A DNA stretch of 64,000 nt from Polyangiaceae bacterium (GCA_041389725.1 JAWKRG010000006.1:372001-436000), one strand, 5' to 3'. Shown: positions 34,731 through 44,113, counted from the first letter of the stretch. Made by a program: numbers and translations. Notes: generated by a model from the letters alone, not told the origin.

Positions 34731-36599
34731 ATGGCCAACGCACAGCCCCAGGTGGCGAACGCCGAACCCGACGCTGCTCAGATCTTGCCGGGCGCCGTCG
34801 TCCGCTTCGCCGGCGACTCGGGTGACGGCATGCAAGTCACTGGCTCGCAGTTCACCGTCGCCGCGGCGCTCGCCGGAAATGACCTGGCGACCTTCCCCGA
34901 CTTCCCCGCCGAGATTCGCGCACCCGCCGGCACGCTCTACGGCGTCAGCGGTTACCAGATCAACTTCGCGGCCCGCGACGTGTTCACCCCCGGAGATCGC
35001 CCGGACGTATTGGTAGCGATGAACCCGGCAGCGCTGAAGACCAACTTACCGGACCTGAAGCCAAGGGGACTGCTGATCGTCAATACCGGCGCCTTCAACA
35101 CCACGAATCTCAAGAAGGCGGGCTACGAGAACAGCCCCTTGGAGGACGACAGCTTGGACGGCTACTCGGTGGTCGCCATCGACATCTCCAAGAACACCCT
35201 CGCAGCGGTGGCAGAGACCGGCCTCAGCAAGAAGGAAGCCGAGCGCTGCAAGAACTTCTGGACCTTGGGGCTGATGTTCTGGATCTACGGGCGCGATCTG
35301 GAGCCGACCATCAAGTGGGTGGAGGCCAAGTTCAAGAAGCGCGCGGACGTCGTGGAGGCAAACCTGGCGGCCCTCAAAGCGGGCCACGCCTACGGAGAAA
35401 CCGCCGAAATCAGCCACTACCGCTACCAAGTGCCGGCCGCCGACGTCACACCTGGAACCTATCGGAACATCGGCGGCAACATTGCCTTGGCCTGGGGTTT
35501 CGTCGCCGCCGCGGAACTCTCACAACGCCCCGTAGTACTCGGCGCCTACCCCATCACGCCCGCCAGCGACGTGCTGCACGAGCTGTCACGCTTCAAGCAC
35601 TTTGGTGTCACCACCATCCAAGCCGAGGACGAGATCGCCGCGGTGTGCCTCGCCATCGGCGCAAGCTACGCGGGCGCCATCGGTATCACCACCTCGAGCG
35701 GTCCCGGCATCGCTCTGAAGGGAGAAGCCATCGGCCTTGCCGTCGCGACAGAGCTCCCCCTGGTGATCGTGAACATCCAGCGCGGCGGCCCCAGCACGGG
35801 CCTGCCGACGAAGACGGAGCAAGCCGACTTGTTCCAAGCCATGTACGGCCGCAACGGCGAGGCTCCGGTTTGCGTACTTGCCGCGTGTTCTCCTGGCGAC
35901 TGCTTCTACATGGCCATCGAGGCCGTGCGCATCGCGGTGAAGTACATGACTCCCGTGCTGCTCTTGACCGACGGCTACCTGGCGAACGGCGCCGAGCCTT
36001 GGCTCATCCCCGACGTGGCCAGCCTGCCCAAGATCCCGGTGACCTTCCGCACGGATCCCGAGGGCTTTCATCCCTTTTTGCGCGACGAAGAGACCTTGGC
36101 GCGCCCCTGGGCCATCCCCGGCACGCCAGAACTGATGCACCGCATCGGCGGCATCGAGAAGAACTATCATACGGGTCACATCAGCTACGACCCCGCGAAC
36201 CACGAGCTGATGAGCAAGACCCGCGCGGCGAAGATCGAGAAGATTGCCGACGACGCTCCGCCGCTGAAGATCGAGGTCGGCGAGGACAGCGGCAAGCTCC
36301 TCGTCCTGGGCTGGGGGTCGACCTACGGCGCCATCCGCGAAGCGGTGGGGCGTTGCCGCGAACGTGGCCTCTCGGTTTCCCATGCACACTTGCGCTACCT
36401 CAATCCGTTCCCCAAGAACCTGGGTGAGGTGCTGTCTCGCTTCGAGCGTGTGCTCATCCCCGAGATGAACCTCGGTCAGTTGGTGCAGATCATCCGATCG
36501 AACTTCCTGATCCCCGCCGAGAGTTATCCGAAGATCCAGGGCATGCCCTTCCGCATCGAAGAGATCGAAGAACGCATCCGCCAGGTGATGGAGAGCTGA
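34731..36599 (+). CDS. korA: 2-oxoacid:ferredoxin oxidoreductase, fused gamma/alpha subunit
   Basis: About 622 residues from ATG 34731. The N-terminal gamma domain (VVRFAGDSGDGMQVTGSQFT) is fused to the alpha/pyrimidine-binding domains (LGAYPITPASDVLHELSRFK, IQAEDEIAAVCLAIGASYAG, TTSSGPGIALKGEAIGLAVA, QRGGPSTGLPTKTEQADLFQ). With KorB it cleaves 2-oxoglutarate (or a related 2-oxoacid) oxidatively to acyl-CoA and CO2, reducing ferredoxin. The gamma-alpha fusion is the usual two-subunit KOR form. The korB start is 2 bp past the stop. The substrate assignment is by subunit type, not proven. Confidence 0.93.
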   Translation: MANAQPQVANAEPDAAQILPGAVVRFAGDSGDGMQVTGSQFTVAAALAGNDLATFPDFPAEIRAPAGTLYGVSGYQINFAARDVFTPGDRPDVLVAMNPAALKTNLPDLKPRGLLIVNTGAFNTTNLKKAGYENSPLEDDSLDGYSVVAIDISKNTLAAVAETGLSKKEAERCKNFWTLGLMFWIYGRDLEPTIKWVEAKFKKRADVVEANLAALKAGHAYGETAEISHYRYQVPAADVTPGTYRNIGGNIALAWGFVAAAELSQRPVVLGAYPITPASDVLHELSRFKHFGVTTIQAEDEIAAVCLAIGASYAGAIGITTSSGPGIALKGEAIGLAVATELPLVIVNIQRGGPSTGLPTKTEQADLFQAMYGRNGEAPVCVLAACSPGDCFYMAIEAVRIAVKYMTPVLLLTDGYLANGAEPWLIPDVASLPKIPVTFRTDPEGFHPFLRDEETLARPWAIPGTPELMHRIGGIEKNYHTGHISYDPANHELMSKTRAAKIEKIADDAPPLKIEVGEDSGKLLVLGWGSTYGAIREAVGRCRERGLSVSHAHLRYLNPFPKNLGEVLSRFERVLIPEMNLGQLVQIIRSNFLIPAESYPKIQGMPFRIEEIEERIRQVMES

Positions 36600-36601
36600 A
36601 C

Positions 36602-37624
36602 ATGTCCAACGTCGTACCCGCACCCAAGTTGACCAAGAAGGACTTCGAGTCCGACCAGGACGTGCGCTGGTGCCCCGGCTGCGGGGACTACTCGATCCTG
36701 GCCAACGTCCAGCGCATCATGCCGGAGCTGGGGTTTCCCCGAGAAAAGACCGTATTCGTGAGTGGTATCGGCTGTTCTAGCCGTTTCCCCTACTACATGA
36801 ACACCTACGGCTTTCACACCATCCACGGCCGGGCACCCGCCGTGGCGATGGGCATCAAGGCCGCGAATCCAGAACTCAGCGTTTGGATCATCACTGGCGA
36901 CGGCGACGGCTTGAGCATTGGCGGCAACCATTTGATGCACTGCTTGCGCCGCAACGCGGACGTCAACCTGATCATGTTCAACAACCGCATCTACGGTCTG
37001 ACCAAGGGGCAGTACTCCCCCACCAGCGAGGCCGGCAAGATCACCAAGAGTTCGCCCACGGGCTCCGTGGACTTCCCGGTGGACCCCGCGACCTTCGCCA
37101 TCGGCTGCTCAGCGAGCTTCGTCGCGCGCTCGATTGACGTGGACGCGCCGCACTTGGCCGAAATGCTCAAGCGCTCCGCCAAGCATGCTGGCGCATCCTT
37201 CACTGAGGTGTACCAAAACTGCAACGTGTTCAATGACGGCGCCTTCGACGCGTTTCGAGAGAAGGCAAACCGCGACGACACGACCATTCGCGTCGAACAC
37301 GGCAAGCCGCTGCTGTTCGGCAAGGAGCGCAACAAGGGCCTCGTGATCGATGCTCGTACCCTCGGCCTGAAGGTGGTGACCCTGGGTCAGGGCGCGAGCG
37401 AAGCCGACGTGCTGCTGCACGACGAGACGAACCCGACCTTGGCCTACATGCTCGCGCGCATGCCCTTCCCCGAGTTCCCAGTGGCCCTCGGGGTGCTGTA
37501 CGAGGTTCACAAGCCCACCTACGACTCGACCCTGATGTACCAGCGCGAGGCAGCAGAGAAGAAGAACGGCCGCGGAGATCTCGCCGCCCTGCTTCGCTCA
37601 GGGAACACCTGGACAGTGCGCTGA
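36602..37624 (+). CDS. korB: 2-oxoacid:ferredoxin oxidoreductase, beta (TPP-binding) subunit
   Basis: 340 residues. It carries the TPP motif GDGDGLSIGGNHLMHCLRRN with the downstream NN (MFNNRIYGLTKGQYSPTS), and the Fe-S cysteines in RWCPGCGDYSIL and SGIGCSSRFPYY. This is the catalytic partner of KorA. GLTKGQ(Y/A)SPTS is characteristic of the KorB/PorB group. Start ATG 36602 follows GGAGAG. Confidence 0.94.
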   Translation: MSNVVPAPKLTKKDFESDQDVRWCPGCGDYSILANVQRIMPELGFPREKTVFVSGIGCSSRFPYYMNTYGFHTIHGRAPAVAMGIKAANPELSVWIITGDGDGLSIGGNHLMHCLRRNADVNLIMFNNRIYGLTKGQYSPTSEAGKITKSSPTGSVDFPVDPATFAIGCSASFVARSIDVDAPHLAEMLKRSAKHAGASFTEVYQNCNVFNDGAFDAFREKANRDDTTIRVEHGKPLLFGKERNKGLVIDARTLGLKVVTLGQGASEADVLLHDETNPTLAYMLARMPFPEFPVALGVLYEVHKPTYDSTLMYQREAAEKKNGRGDLAALLRSGNTWTVR

Positions 37625-37782
37625 TTCCCGCCCCGCTGGCGATCGGAGGCCGACCCACTCTCGGTACACCGCTGCGTTTTCGCCGGTTTCCGCAGCCGTG
37701 GGTGGAAAGCGGCGGCGAGCTCGGCGGACGAGGCAAATGACAGTGGCACGGCGGGCAGGCCTCTGATAAACCCCCGCCCGCT

Positions 37783-37923
37783 ATGGGAACACCTCAAGAT
37801 CCGCGCGCCCGCCGTCGCGAGCGCAAGCGCCGTGCAAAGAAGAACATGGAGTGGGAGCTCAAGCGCGCAGCGCAAAACGCTGAAGACGCCAAGCCCAAGG
37901 GTCCGGCGAAGACCGCCACCTGA
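37783..37923 (+). CDS. Small basic protein (46 residues)
   Basis: ATG 37783 to TGA 37923 encodes MGTPQDPRARRRERKRRAKK followed by NMEWELKRAAQNAEDAKPKG. It is strongly basic, then a short amphipathic helix and a Lys/Pro/Ala tail, reminiscent of a nucleic-acid-binding peptide. It fits the coding rhythm of the region and lies alone between korB and the converging meaB. No homologue is recalled, so it is a candidate only. Confidence 0.45.
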   Translation: MGTPQDPRARRRERKRRAKKNMEWELKRAAQNAEDAKPKGPAKTAT

Positions 37924-37941
37924 GCTGAGCATCCCGGCCGC

Positions 37942-38014
37942 CTCGGAAGGGGAAGCGCGGAAGGGATTGGGAAATCCCCTCCCTCTCGACTTCCGTCCTT
38001 CCTACCTTCCTGTG
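37942..38014. repeat. Intergenic CTTCCG inverted repeat, copy C
   Basis: Inverted unit CTCGGAAGGGGAAGCGCGGA (from 37942) and forward unit CGACTTCCGTCCTTCCTACC then TTCCTGTG (37987-38014). The forward unit runs into the 3' end of meaB (stop at 38002), so the last residues of MeaB are encoded by the repeat. Confidence 0.8.
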
Positions 38015-38991
38015 CCTTCTTCTTTCCGAGAGTCGTGCGCTAGAGCGTGAACCGCTGACAGCGCATCTTGGCCAGCGCTGGTCGCCTGTTCGAGCGAGGC
38101 GACGACTTCCGCACGCCCGCCAAGGCGCGCGAGTTCCGCTTGCCAGCTTCGATACTCCAGCAGACGCAGTCCCCATTGCGCCGCCTTCGCGTCGCGTCGC
38201 GGTAGGAGCTTCCCATCCTGCTCCAACATCCGTCGATGGGCGTCGAGGGAGTCGAGCAATGCGTCGATGCCGGTGTCCTCGGTCGCGCTGGCGAGGAGCA
38301 CGCCGTCAGGGTCGTGGCCTTTGTCTGCCACGCGCAGAGCGGACTTGAGTTCGCTGGCGGCGCGAGTGGCCACGGCGCCAAGATCCGACTTGTTCACCAC
38401 GAAGCGATCCGGGATTTCCACGATCCCTGATTTGATGAACTGCAAGATGTCGCCGGAAGCGGGTTGAATCACCAGCAGCACCGTATCCGTCACGTGCTCG
38501 ATGTCCGTCTCGCTCTGCCCAACGCCGGTCGTCTCGACGATGACCACGTCGTAGGCAGCGCCGAGCACGTCCACGGCCGCGCCCGCCGCCCGCGACAGCC
38601 CACCGAGGCTGCCGCCGCTCGCCATGCTGCGGACGAACACGTCGGGGTCGTCCACGTCCAGCACCATGCGCGCGCGGTCGCCCAGCAGCGCTCCGCCGCT
38701 GCGCGGGCTGCTAGGGTCGATGGCCAGCACTCCCACGCTGCGGCCGCGGCGGCGGTAGCCGGACACCATGCGGCTGAGCAGCGAGCTCTTGCCGGCTCCC
38801 GGTGGCCCAGTGACGCCCACGCGGTGGCCTTTGCTCCGCGCCACGGCGTGAAGCTCCGCCAGTAGCGCTCGCGCCTCGGCTTCCACCGGAGCGCGCGTGT
38901 CCTCGACCAAGGAAAGCGCACGCGCCACGGCGGCGAGTTCCCGTCTCAGCACGCGGCGAGCAAGGTCTGTCGGGGTGCCACGCGAGCTCAC
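38002..38991 (-). CDS. meaB: MeaB-type GTPase chaperone of acyl-CoA mutase
   Basis: 329 residues from GTG 38991, which overlaps the mutase stop (GTGA). G3E-family P-loop GTPase: Walker A GVTGPPGAGKSSLLSRM, LAIDPSSPRSGGALLGDRAR, switch/Walker B DVVIVETTGVGQSETDIEHV and specificity motif NKSD. MeaB gates cofactor loading and protects B12-dependent acyl-CoA mutases from inactivation. Coupling to the mutase gene gives the partner directly. The C-terminal residues come from a dispersed repeat. Confidence 0.94.
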   Translation of the reverse strand: MSSRGTPTDLARRVLRRELAAVARALSLVEDTRAPVEAEARALLAELHAVARSKGHRVGVTGPPGAGKSSLLSRMVSGYRRRGRSVGVLAIDPSSPRSGGALLGDRARMVLDVDDPDVFVRSMASGGSLGGLSRAAGAAVDVLGAAYDVVIVETTGVGQSETDIEHVTDTVLLVIQPASGDILQFIKSGIVEIPDRFVVNKSDLGAVATRAASELKSALRVADKGHDPDGVLLASATEDTGIDALLDSLDAHRRMLEQDGKLLPRRDAKAAQWGLRLLEYRSWQAELARLGGRAEVVASLEQATSAGQDALSAVHALAHDSRKEEGTGR

Positions 38992-40958
38992 GCGCGGGCT
39001 TGCTCCATTACCTGAACCAACCGCTCCAGGATCTGCCCGATGCGGAAATCCTTGGGCGTGAAGATCTCCTTCACGCCAGCTTCACGCAAGGGCGCGACGT
39101 CGGCATCGGGAATGATGCCACCTACCACGACGGGAATGTCCCCGGCTCCACGAGCCCGTAGCGCCGCCAGCGTGTCGCGCACCAGTTCCAGGTGAGCTCC
39201 GCTCAGAATGCTCAAGCCGATCAGGTGCGCGCCCTCTTCGGCGGCAGCGCGTGCGATCGCATCCGGGGAACTGCGAATGCCCTCGTACACCACCTCGAAA
39301 CCGGCATCTCGCGCGCGTAGGGCGATCTGCTCCGCGCCGTTGGAGTGGCCATCGAGGCCGGGCTTACCAACGAGCAACTTGGGCCGCCGACCCATGCGCG
39401 ACGCGAGCGCCGTCACACGCTCCCGCAAGCTGTCATAGCTGGGCAGTGCCGCTGCCGGCGACCCGCGACCGAGCCCCGTGGGCGCGCGGTACTCACCAAA
39501 GACATCGCGCAAGGCCTGCCCCCACTCGCCCGTGGTGACTCCCGCCGTGGCCGCTGCCATGGACGGCGGCACCAGATTGTCACCGGCCTCGGCGGCGCGA
39601 CGCAGTGCCTCGAGGGAGCGGCCGACCGCCGACGCGTCGCGCTGGGCCCTGAACCGGCTCAAGCTCCGCTGCTGGTCGGCCTCTGCCTGAGGATCCACGC
39701 GCAGGATCGCGCCTGCACCGCCATCGGAGAGCAGCGGACTCTCCGCGGATTCGCTGAAGCGGTTCACGCCCACCACGACCTGCTCGCCGGCCTCGATGCG
39801 AGCGAGCCGCGCGGCGTTCTCGCGCACGAGCGCTTCTTTGATGGCCCCGCTCTCCACTGCAGCGATGGCGCCGCCCCCTGCCAGCACGCGCTCCACCTCA
39901 GCCCATGCCTCCTCGCTGATGGCGCGAGTCTTTCGTGCGATCACCGGCGACCCATCGAACAGGTCGGGATACTCGAGCAAGTCGGTTTCGAAGGCGAGGA
40001 TCTGCTGCGCGCGAAGAGACAGCTGCTGGTCCCAGGGACGCGGCAACCCCAACGCTTCGTTCCAAGCGGGCAACTGGATCGCCCTCGCGCGAGCGGCCTT
40101 GCTCAGCGTGACGCCCAACATCTCGAGCACGATGCGCGCGATGTTGTTTTCGGGCTGTGCCTCGGTGAGGCCCAAGGAGTTGACCTGCACGCCGTAGCGC
40201 AGGCGCCGCGCGCGGTCGTCGGTGATGCCATAGCGCTCTTTGCCCAAGCGATCCCAGAGCTCCGTCATCGCCCTGAGCTTGCAGGCCTCTTCGACGAAGC
40301 GGATGCCCGAGTTCACGAAGAAGGAAAGACGCTGGTAGACCCGTGTCAGCCCCTCGGTGTCGATGCCTCGCTCCTTGATCGTGTCGAGTACCGTGATCGC
40401 GGTACAGAGCGCGTAGGCCACCTCCTGCGACGCCGTCGCCCCCGCCTCTTGCAGATGATAGCTGCAGATGTTGATCGGGTTGAACTCCGGCGCGTGCTCC
40501 ACCGTGTATTGGATCAGATCCGCCGTCAGCCGCAGGCTGGGCCGCGGGGGGAATACGTAGGTGCCGCGCGAAAGATACTCCTTGATGATGTCGTTCTGGG
40601 TCGTGCCGCGCAGTGACGCCACCGCTGCGCCTTGTTCCTGCGCGCAGACGGCATAGAGCGCGAACAGCCACACCGCCGTGGCATTGATGGTCATGGACGT
40701 GTTCATCGCGCCCAGATCCAAGCCTGCAAATAGCTCGCGCACGTCGCCCAAATGGCTCACGGGCACTCCGGTGCGCCCTACTTCTCCCCGCGCGAGTGCG
40801 TGGTCGGCGTCGTAGCCCGTCTGCGTTGGCAGGTCGAAGGCGACGGATAGGCCGGTCTGGCCTCGAGCCAAGTTCTCTCGGTACAGGGCATTCGACGCCT
40901 TGGGCGTCGAGTGTCCCGAGTACGTGCGCATGATCCAGGGACGGTCTCGCTCTGTCAC
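38988..40958 (-). CDS. ecm: Ethylmalonyl-CoA mutase (MeaA/Ecm type), B12-dependent
   Basis: 656 residues. The N-terminus DRPWIMRTYSGHSTPKASNA and SVAFDLPTQTGYDADHALAR are of the MeaA/Ecm type and not methylmalonyl-CoA mutase (which has RPWTVRQYAGFST). The C-terminal B12 domain has GLDGHSNGAEQIA with the Co-ligand His (DxHxxG) and GLSILSGAHLELV. It converts (2R)-ethylmalonyl-CoA to methylsuccinyl-CoA. The other pathway enzymes (ccr, mcd, mch) lie 9-15 kb away and the meaB gene is coupled to it. Confidence 0.9.
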   Translation of the reverse strand: MTERDRPWIMRTYSGHSTPKASNALYRENLARGQTGLSVAFDLPTQTGYDADHALARGEVGRTGVPVSHLGDVRELFAGLDLGAMNTSMTINATAVWLFALYAVCAQEQGAAVASLRGTTQNDIIKEYLSRGTYVFPPRPSLRLTADLIQYTVEHAPEFNPINICSYHLQEAGATASQEVAYALCTAITVLDTIKERGIDTEGLTRVYQRLSFFVNSGIRFVEEACKLRAMTELWDRLGKERYGITDDRARRLRYGVQVNSLGLTEAQPENNIARIVLEMLGVTLSKAARARAIQLPAWNEALGLPRPWDQQLSLRAQQILAFETDLLEYPDLFDGSPVIARKTRAISEEAWAEVERVLAGGGAIAAVESGAIKEALVRENAARLARIEAGEQVVVGVNRFSESAESPLLSDGGAGAILRVDPQAEADQQRSLSRFRAQRDASAVGRSLEALRRAAEAGDNLVPPSMAAATAGVTTGEWGQALRDVFGEYRAPTGLGRGSPAAALPSYDSLRERVTALASRMGRRPKLLVGKPGLDGHSNGAEQIALRARDAGFEVVYEGIRSSPDAIARAAAEEGAHLIGLSILSGAHLELVRDTLAALRARGAGDIPVVVGGIIPDADVAPLREAGVKEIFTPKDFRIGQILERLVQVMEQARA

Positions 40959-41004
40959 GTGGCGAATCCTTGCGCCGCAGCGCGCTCAGTGCAATCAAAA
41001 CGGG

Positions 41005-41775
41005 GTGGATCGTCGTGGGCCCTATCGCCAGCCCAGTCACGCGCCCGATGCCCCGGGGCGCTGCCCGATGTGCCTCGCGTCGATTTCGGGAGAGCCACGC
41101 CAGTGCCCGCACTGCGCCGCCCCCATCGCGACCTTGCGTTGTAGCAGCTGTTTCCACATGAACCTGCCCTCCGCAGCGCTTTGCACGGGCTGCGGCTACG
41201 AGCTGGGCCTGGAACCCCTGGGCACTCCCGACGGGCTCAGCTGCCCCGACTGCCGGCAGCATTTCCAGCTCTTCAGCGGGGACGGCGGACTATTGCGAGA
41301 CTGCGAGCACTGCGGCGGACAGTTCGTCGAGCACGCCCTGCTCAAGGCGCTGCTCGAGCGCCGCGAGGCCTACGGCAGTCACGCGCCGCGGCCGCCGCGC
41401 TTCAATCCCCTGGACAATCCGGTGCGCTACGTCGCGTGTCCCGTGTGCCGCGATGTCATGTCGCGACGCAACTTCGGACGAAACAGCGGCGTGATCGTGG
41501 ACGTGTGTGCACGCCACGGGACGTGGTTCGACGCCGGAGAGCTGCCTCGCGTACTCGCCTTCGTCGAGGCAGGCGGCCTCGACTTCGCGCGGCGGCGTGA
41601 GGCGGAGGAACGACGTCAGCGGCAGAACGACGAACGCGTCCGCCGCGTGGAACGTTCCCTCGCACCCCTCAGCGGGCCCGGCACGACCCCTCAAATGTTC
41701 AAGACCCGCGCGGCAGCGGACTTGTCCGAGGCCGGCGGCCTGCTGCTCGACTTCGTGTCCACGCTACTGCGCTGA
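41005..41775 (+). CDS. Zinc-ribbon protein with TFIIB-type zinc domain
   Basis: About 256 residues from GTG 41005; a later ATG (41071) would cut the first zinc site. It has three double-CxxC units: CPMC…CPHC, CSSC…CTGC and CPDC…CEHC. The zf-TFIIB domain follows (CPVCRDVMSRRNFGRNSGVI then VDVCARHGTWFDAGEL). Soluble, no TM. Zf-TFIIB proteins of bacteria are of unknown role. It is divergent from the mutase across only 46 bp. Confidence 0.75.
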   Translation: MDRRGPYRQPSHAPDAPGRCPMCLASISGEPRQCPHCAAPIATLRCSSCFHMNLPSAALCTGCGYELGLEPLGTPDGLSCPDCRQHFQLFSGDGGLLRDCEHCGGQFVEHALLKALLERREAYGSHAPRPPRFNPLDNPVRYVACPVCRDVMSRRNFGRNSGVIVDVCARHGTWFDAGELPRVLAFVEAGGLDFARRREAEERRQRQNDERVRRVERSLAPLSGPGTTPQMFKTRAAADLSEAGGLLLDFVSTLLR

Positions 41776-41845
41776 TCCCAAGAGTTGACGCCCATCAAGA
41801 TCAGGGCCGGCTCCGCGGCGAAGGATCCCTGTCGGAGGTGGCCCA

Positions 41846-44107
41846 ATGCGCGTTGCGATCGTGGGAGCGGACTTCGAAGAAAACCTAGGCGTCGGGATGA
41901 TCGCGGCGGTTGCGGCAGAAGCGGGCCACGACGTGCGCGTGGTCCCCTACAACTCCCCTGCCGACCGCGGGCGCGTCAGCACCCTGCTAGCCGAGGATGC
42001 CCCGGACTTGATCGGGCTCAGCATGCAGTTCCAGCATCGAGGTCACGATTTTCTGTCCTTGGCTCGCGCGCTGCGCAGGCAGGGCTACGACGGGCACATC
42101 ACCGCTGGCGGGCAGTTCGCGAGCTTGGCCGCGGAAGAAGTGCTGGCGCGCGCGCATGGCGTGAACAGCATCGTGCTGCACGATGGCGAGGACACGTTTC
42201 CGGAGCTCCTCGCAGCACTGGAGCAAGACGCGCCCCTCGACAGCATTCCCGGGCTGGCCTTCAGTCGTGACGGTCAGGTCGTCCGCGGTCCGGGCCGTGG
42301 GCTCGACAAGGACCTCGACCGCTTTCCCTTCCCTCGTCGCTATCGAACACCGTCGCGACACGCCGGCGTCCCCTTCTTTCCGATCATGGGCTCGCGTGGC
42401 TGTTGGGGCAGCTGCAGCTACTGCTCCATCACTTCTTTCTATCGGCAGGCAAAGCGCGAGGGCGGTGGCCCCACCCTGCGCTTTCGATCCCCCGAGAACG
42501 TCGCACGCGAAATGGCAATGCTTCACCACGCCGTGGGCGAAGCGTGCGTCTTTTGTTTTCACGACGACAATTTCCTCCTGCCGCGCCCCGAGGATTCCCT
42601 CGCCCGCATCGAAGCCATCTGCCAACACTTGGAAGCCCAGGGCGTGGAGAAGGCTGGCTTCATCGGAAAGTGCCGGCCGGAGACCCTGACCCCGCCCCTC
42701 GCCCGGCGTCTGCGTGAGCTCGGGGTCGTCCGACTCTACGTGGGAGTCGAGAACGTGGCCGAAGCGGGCGCGCGGCACCTCAATCGAGGCACGCAGCACC
42801 GAGCCGTGGCGGCGGCCCTGGACGCCTGCGAAGCAGCGGGGATCTTCGCTTGCTACAACTTGCTCATCTTCGAGCCCGAAGCGACCATCGACGATCTGCA
42901 GCAGAACATCGCGTTCATGCGCGCTCACGCGAACCATCCGGTGAATTTCTGTCGCGCCGAGCCCTACTACGGAACGCCGCTGCAGCTTGGTCTCGCCCGT
43001 GAAGGTCAGCTTGGAGGCAGCTACCTGGGCTGGAACTACCGCATCGCAGACGACGACACGGAGTTGGCGTTTCGCATTGCTTCCACGGTCTTCCGCGAGC
43101 GGAACTTCCGTTGCGACGGCGTGGCAAATCGCGTCATGGGCGTCGGCTACGCAGCCAAGCTAGTCGAGCATTTCCGGCCAGAGGTCGCGGAGCGCGCCAG
43201 TCACTTGCGCGAACGTGGGGCGTCCTTGACGCGCGCCATCACTCTCGACACGGCGCGGTACCTGGAACGCGTTTTGGAGATCGCTCAGTCGCCGCGCGCG
43301 ACGCCCGAGGACGTCGACCGGGTCGAACGCCAGACCGCGCTCCTGGGCCTGGAAATCGCAGAGTCGGATCGCCTCTGGCAACACGAACTCGACGAGTTCT
43401 ACGCCGACGTGGAAGTCGCGGCGCGGCGCGCGCGTCCAGCGCCAGCCCGCGTCACGGCGCGCAAGTTGGCCAACTTGCGCGTGCAGATCGCCCTCGGCGC
43501 GACGCTCGCACTTTCCTCGGTCGGCTGCGGCGGCGACAGCAAGGACGACGGCTACGTCGCCGATCCCCTACCCCAGGACAGTGGCGTGGATAGCGACGCG
43601 GACTCGATGGTCGCCGATCCCGTGCCCTTCGACGCGGGGATGGACGTCGATCCCGACAGCTTCGTCGCCGATCCACTTCCCGACGACGGGGGCGTCGATG
43701 CCGAGCCCGACGGCTTCGTGGCGGATCCGCCGCCACCCGATGCCGGAATGTCCCTCAACGAGACGTCTCCCACGCGTTCGCGCCGTCTCGATCTGATCGA
43801 TCAATGGACGGAAACCACCGCACGGCGCGCGGTGCGCAGCCGCGATCTACCCCTGTTCGACCCGCCAGAGATCGAGCTGGCCGCGCGCGAGCGCGGCGGA
43901 GTCGTGGAGGTGGAGCTTCGTGGCGCGCCGCCCGGCGCCACCACGCGTTGGGAAGCGGCGGGTCATGTACGAGGTGACGCGCAGGGAGCGCGCTGGACGC
44001 CGGATTCCGCAGCTGGAGACGCATTGCGCGTCGCCGTGCGCAGCAGCGGCGGCGTATCCTTCGCCTCTCTGCGTTTGCGCGACGTGAAGCGCGACACCTC
44101 GGCCTAA
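41846..44107 (+). CDS. B12-binding radical SAM enzyme fused to a lipoprotein signal and Asp/Pro repeat domain
   Basis: 753 residues in a single frame. N-terminal B12-binding-like domain (about 1-160: MRVAIVGADFEENLGVGMIA, LIGLSMQFQHRGHDFLSLAR), radical SAM core with CWGSCSYC (C186, C190, C193) to about 470, a helical linker, then a lipoprotein-type signal (LRVQIALGATLALSSVGC, C561) deep inside the protein. Four 18-residue repeats follow (V571, V589, V607, V625; VADPxPxDxGxDxDxDSF), then a C-terminal domain of about 120 residues. A signal peptide at residue 540 of a cytoplasmic enzyme makes sense only if this is a fusion of an enzyme gene and a substrate-like lipoprotein gene. An internal GTG/TTG start near 43480 could also release the lipoprotein on its own. 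The operon at 9384-13089 has the same parts as separate genes. Confidence 0.88.
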   Translation: MRVAIVGADFEENLGVGMIAAVAAEAGHDVRVVPYNSPADRGRVSTLLAEDAPDLIGLSMQFQHRGHDFLSLARALRRQGYDGHITAGGQFASLAAEEVLARAHGVNSIVLHDGEDTFPELLAALEQDAPLDSIPGLAFSRDGQVVRGPGRGLDKDLDRFPFPRRYRTPSRHAGVPFFPIMGSRGCWGSCSYCSITSFYRQAKREGGGPTLRFRSPENVAREMAMLHHAVGEACVFCFHDDNFLLPRPEDSLARIEAICQHLEAQGVEKAGFIGKCRPETLTPPLARRLRELGVVRLYVGVENVAEAGARHLNRGTQHRAVAAALDACEAAGIFACYNLLIFEPEATIDDLQQNIAFMRAHANHPVNFCRAEPYYGTPLQLGLAREGQLGGSYLGWNYRIADDDTELAFRIASTVFRERNFRCDGVANRVMGVGYAAKLVEHFRPEVAERASHLRERGASLTRAITLDTARYLERVLEIAQSPRATPEDVDRVERQTALLGLEIAESDRLWQHELDEFYADVEVAARRARPAPARVTARKLANLRVQIALGATLALSSVGCGGDSKDDGYVADPLPQDSGVDSDADSMVADPVPFDAGMDVDPDSFVADPLPDDGGVDAEPDGFVADPPPPDAGMSLNETSPTRSRRLDLIDQWTETTARRAVRSRDLPLFDPPEIELAARERGGVVEVELRGAPPGATTRWEAAGHVRGDAQGARWTPDSAAGDALRVAVRSSGGVSFASLRLRDVKRDTSA
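43553..43750 (+). repeat. Four 18-residue Asp/Pro repeats fused to a radical SAM enzyme
   Basis: Units start at residues 570, 588, 606 and 624, exactly 18 apart, with pattern (Y/M/F)VADP-x-P-x-D-x-G-(V/M)-D-x-(D/E)-x-D. The fourth unit is incomplete. Unlike the 10501 array they have no Cys. The DAGMDVDP stretch parallels DAGSDVIP in that array. Confidence 0.85.
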
Positions 44108-44113
44108 GCAGCG

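Noticed and set aside
40959..41004. Cobalamin riboswitch before the B12-dependent mutase
   Set aside because: Only 46 bp separate the mutase from the divergent gene, too short for a B12 riboswitch, and no B12-box sequence is visible.
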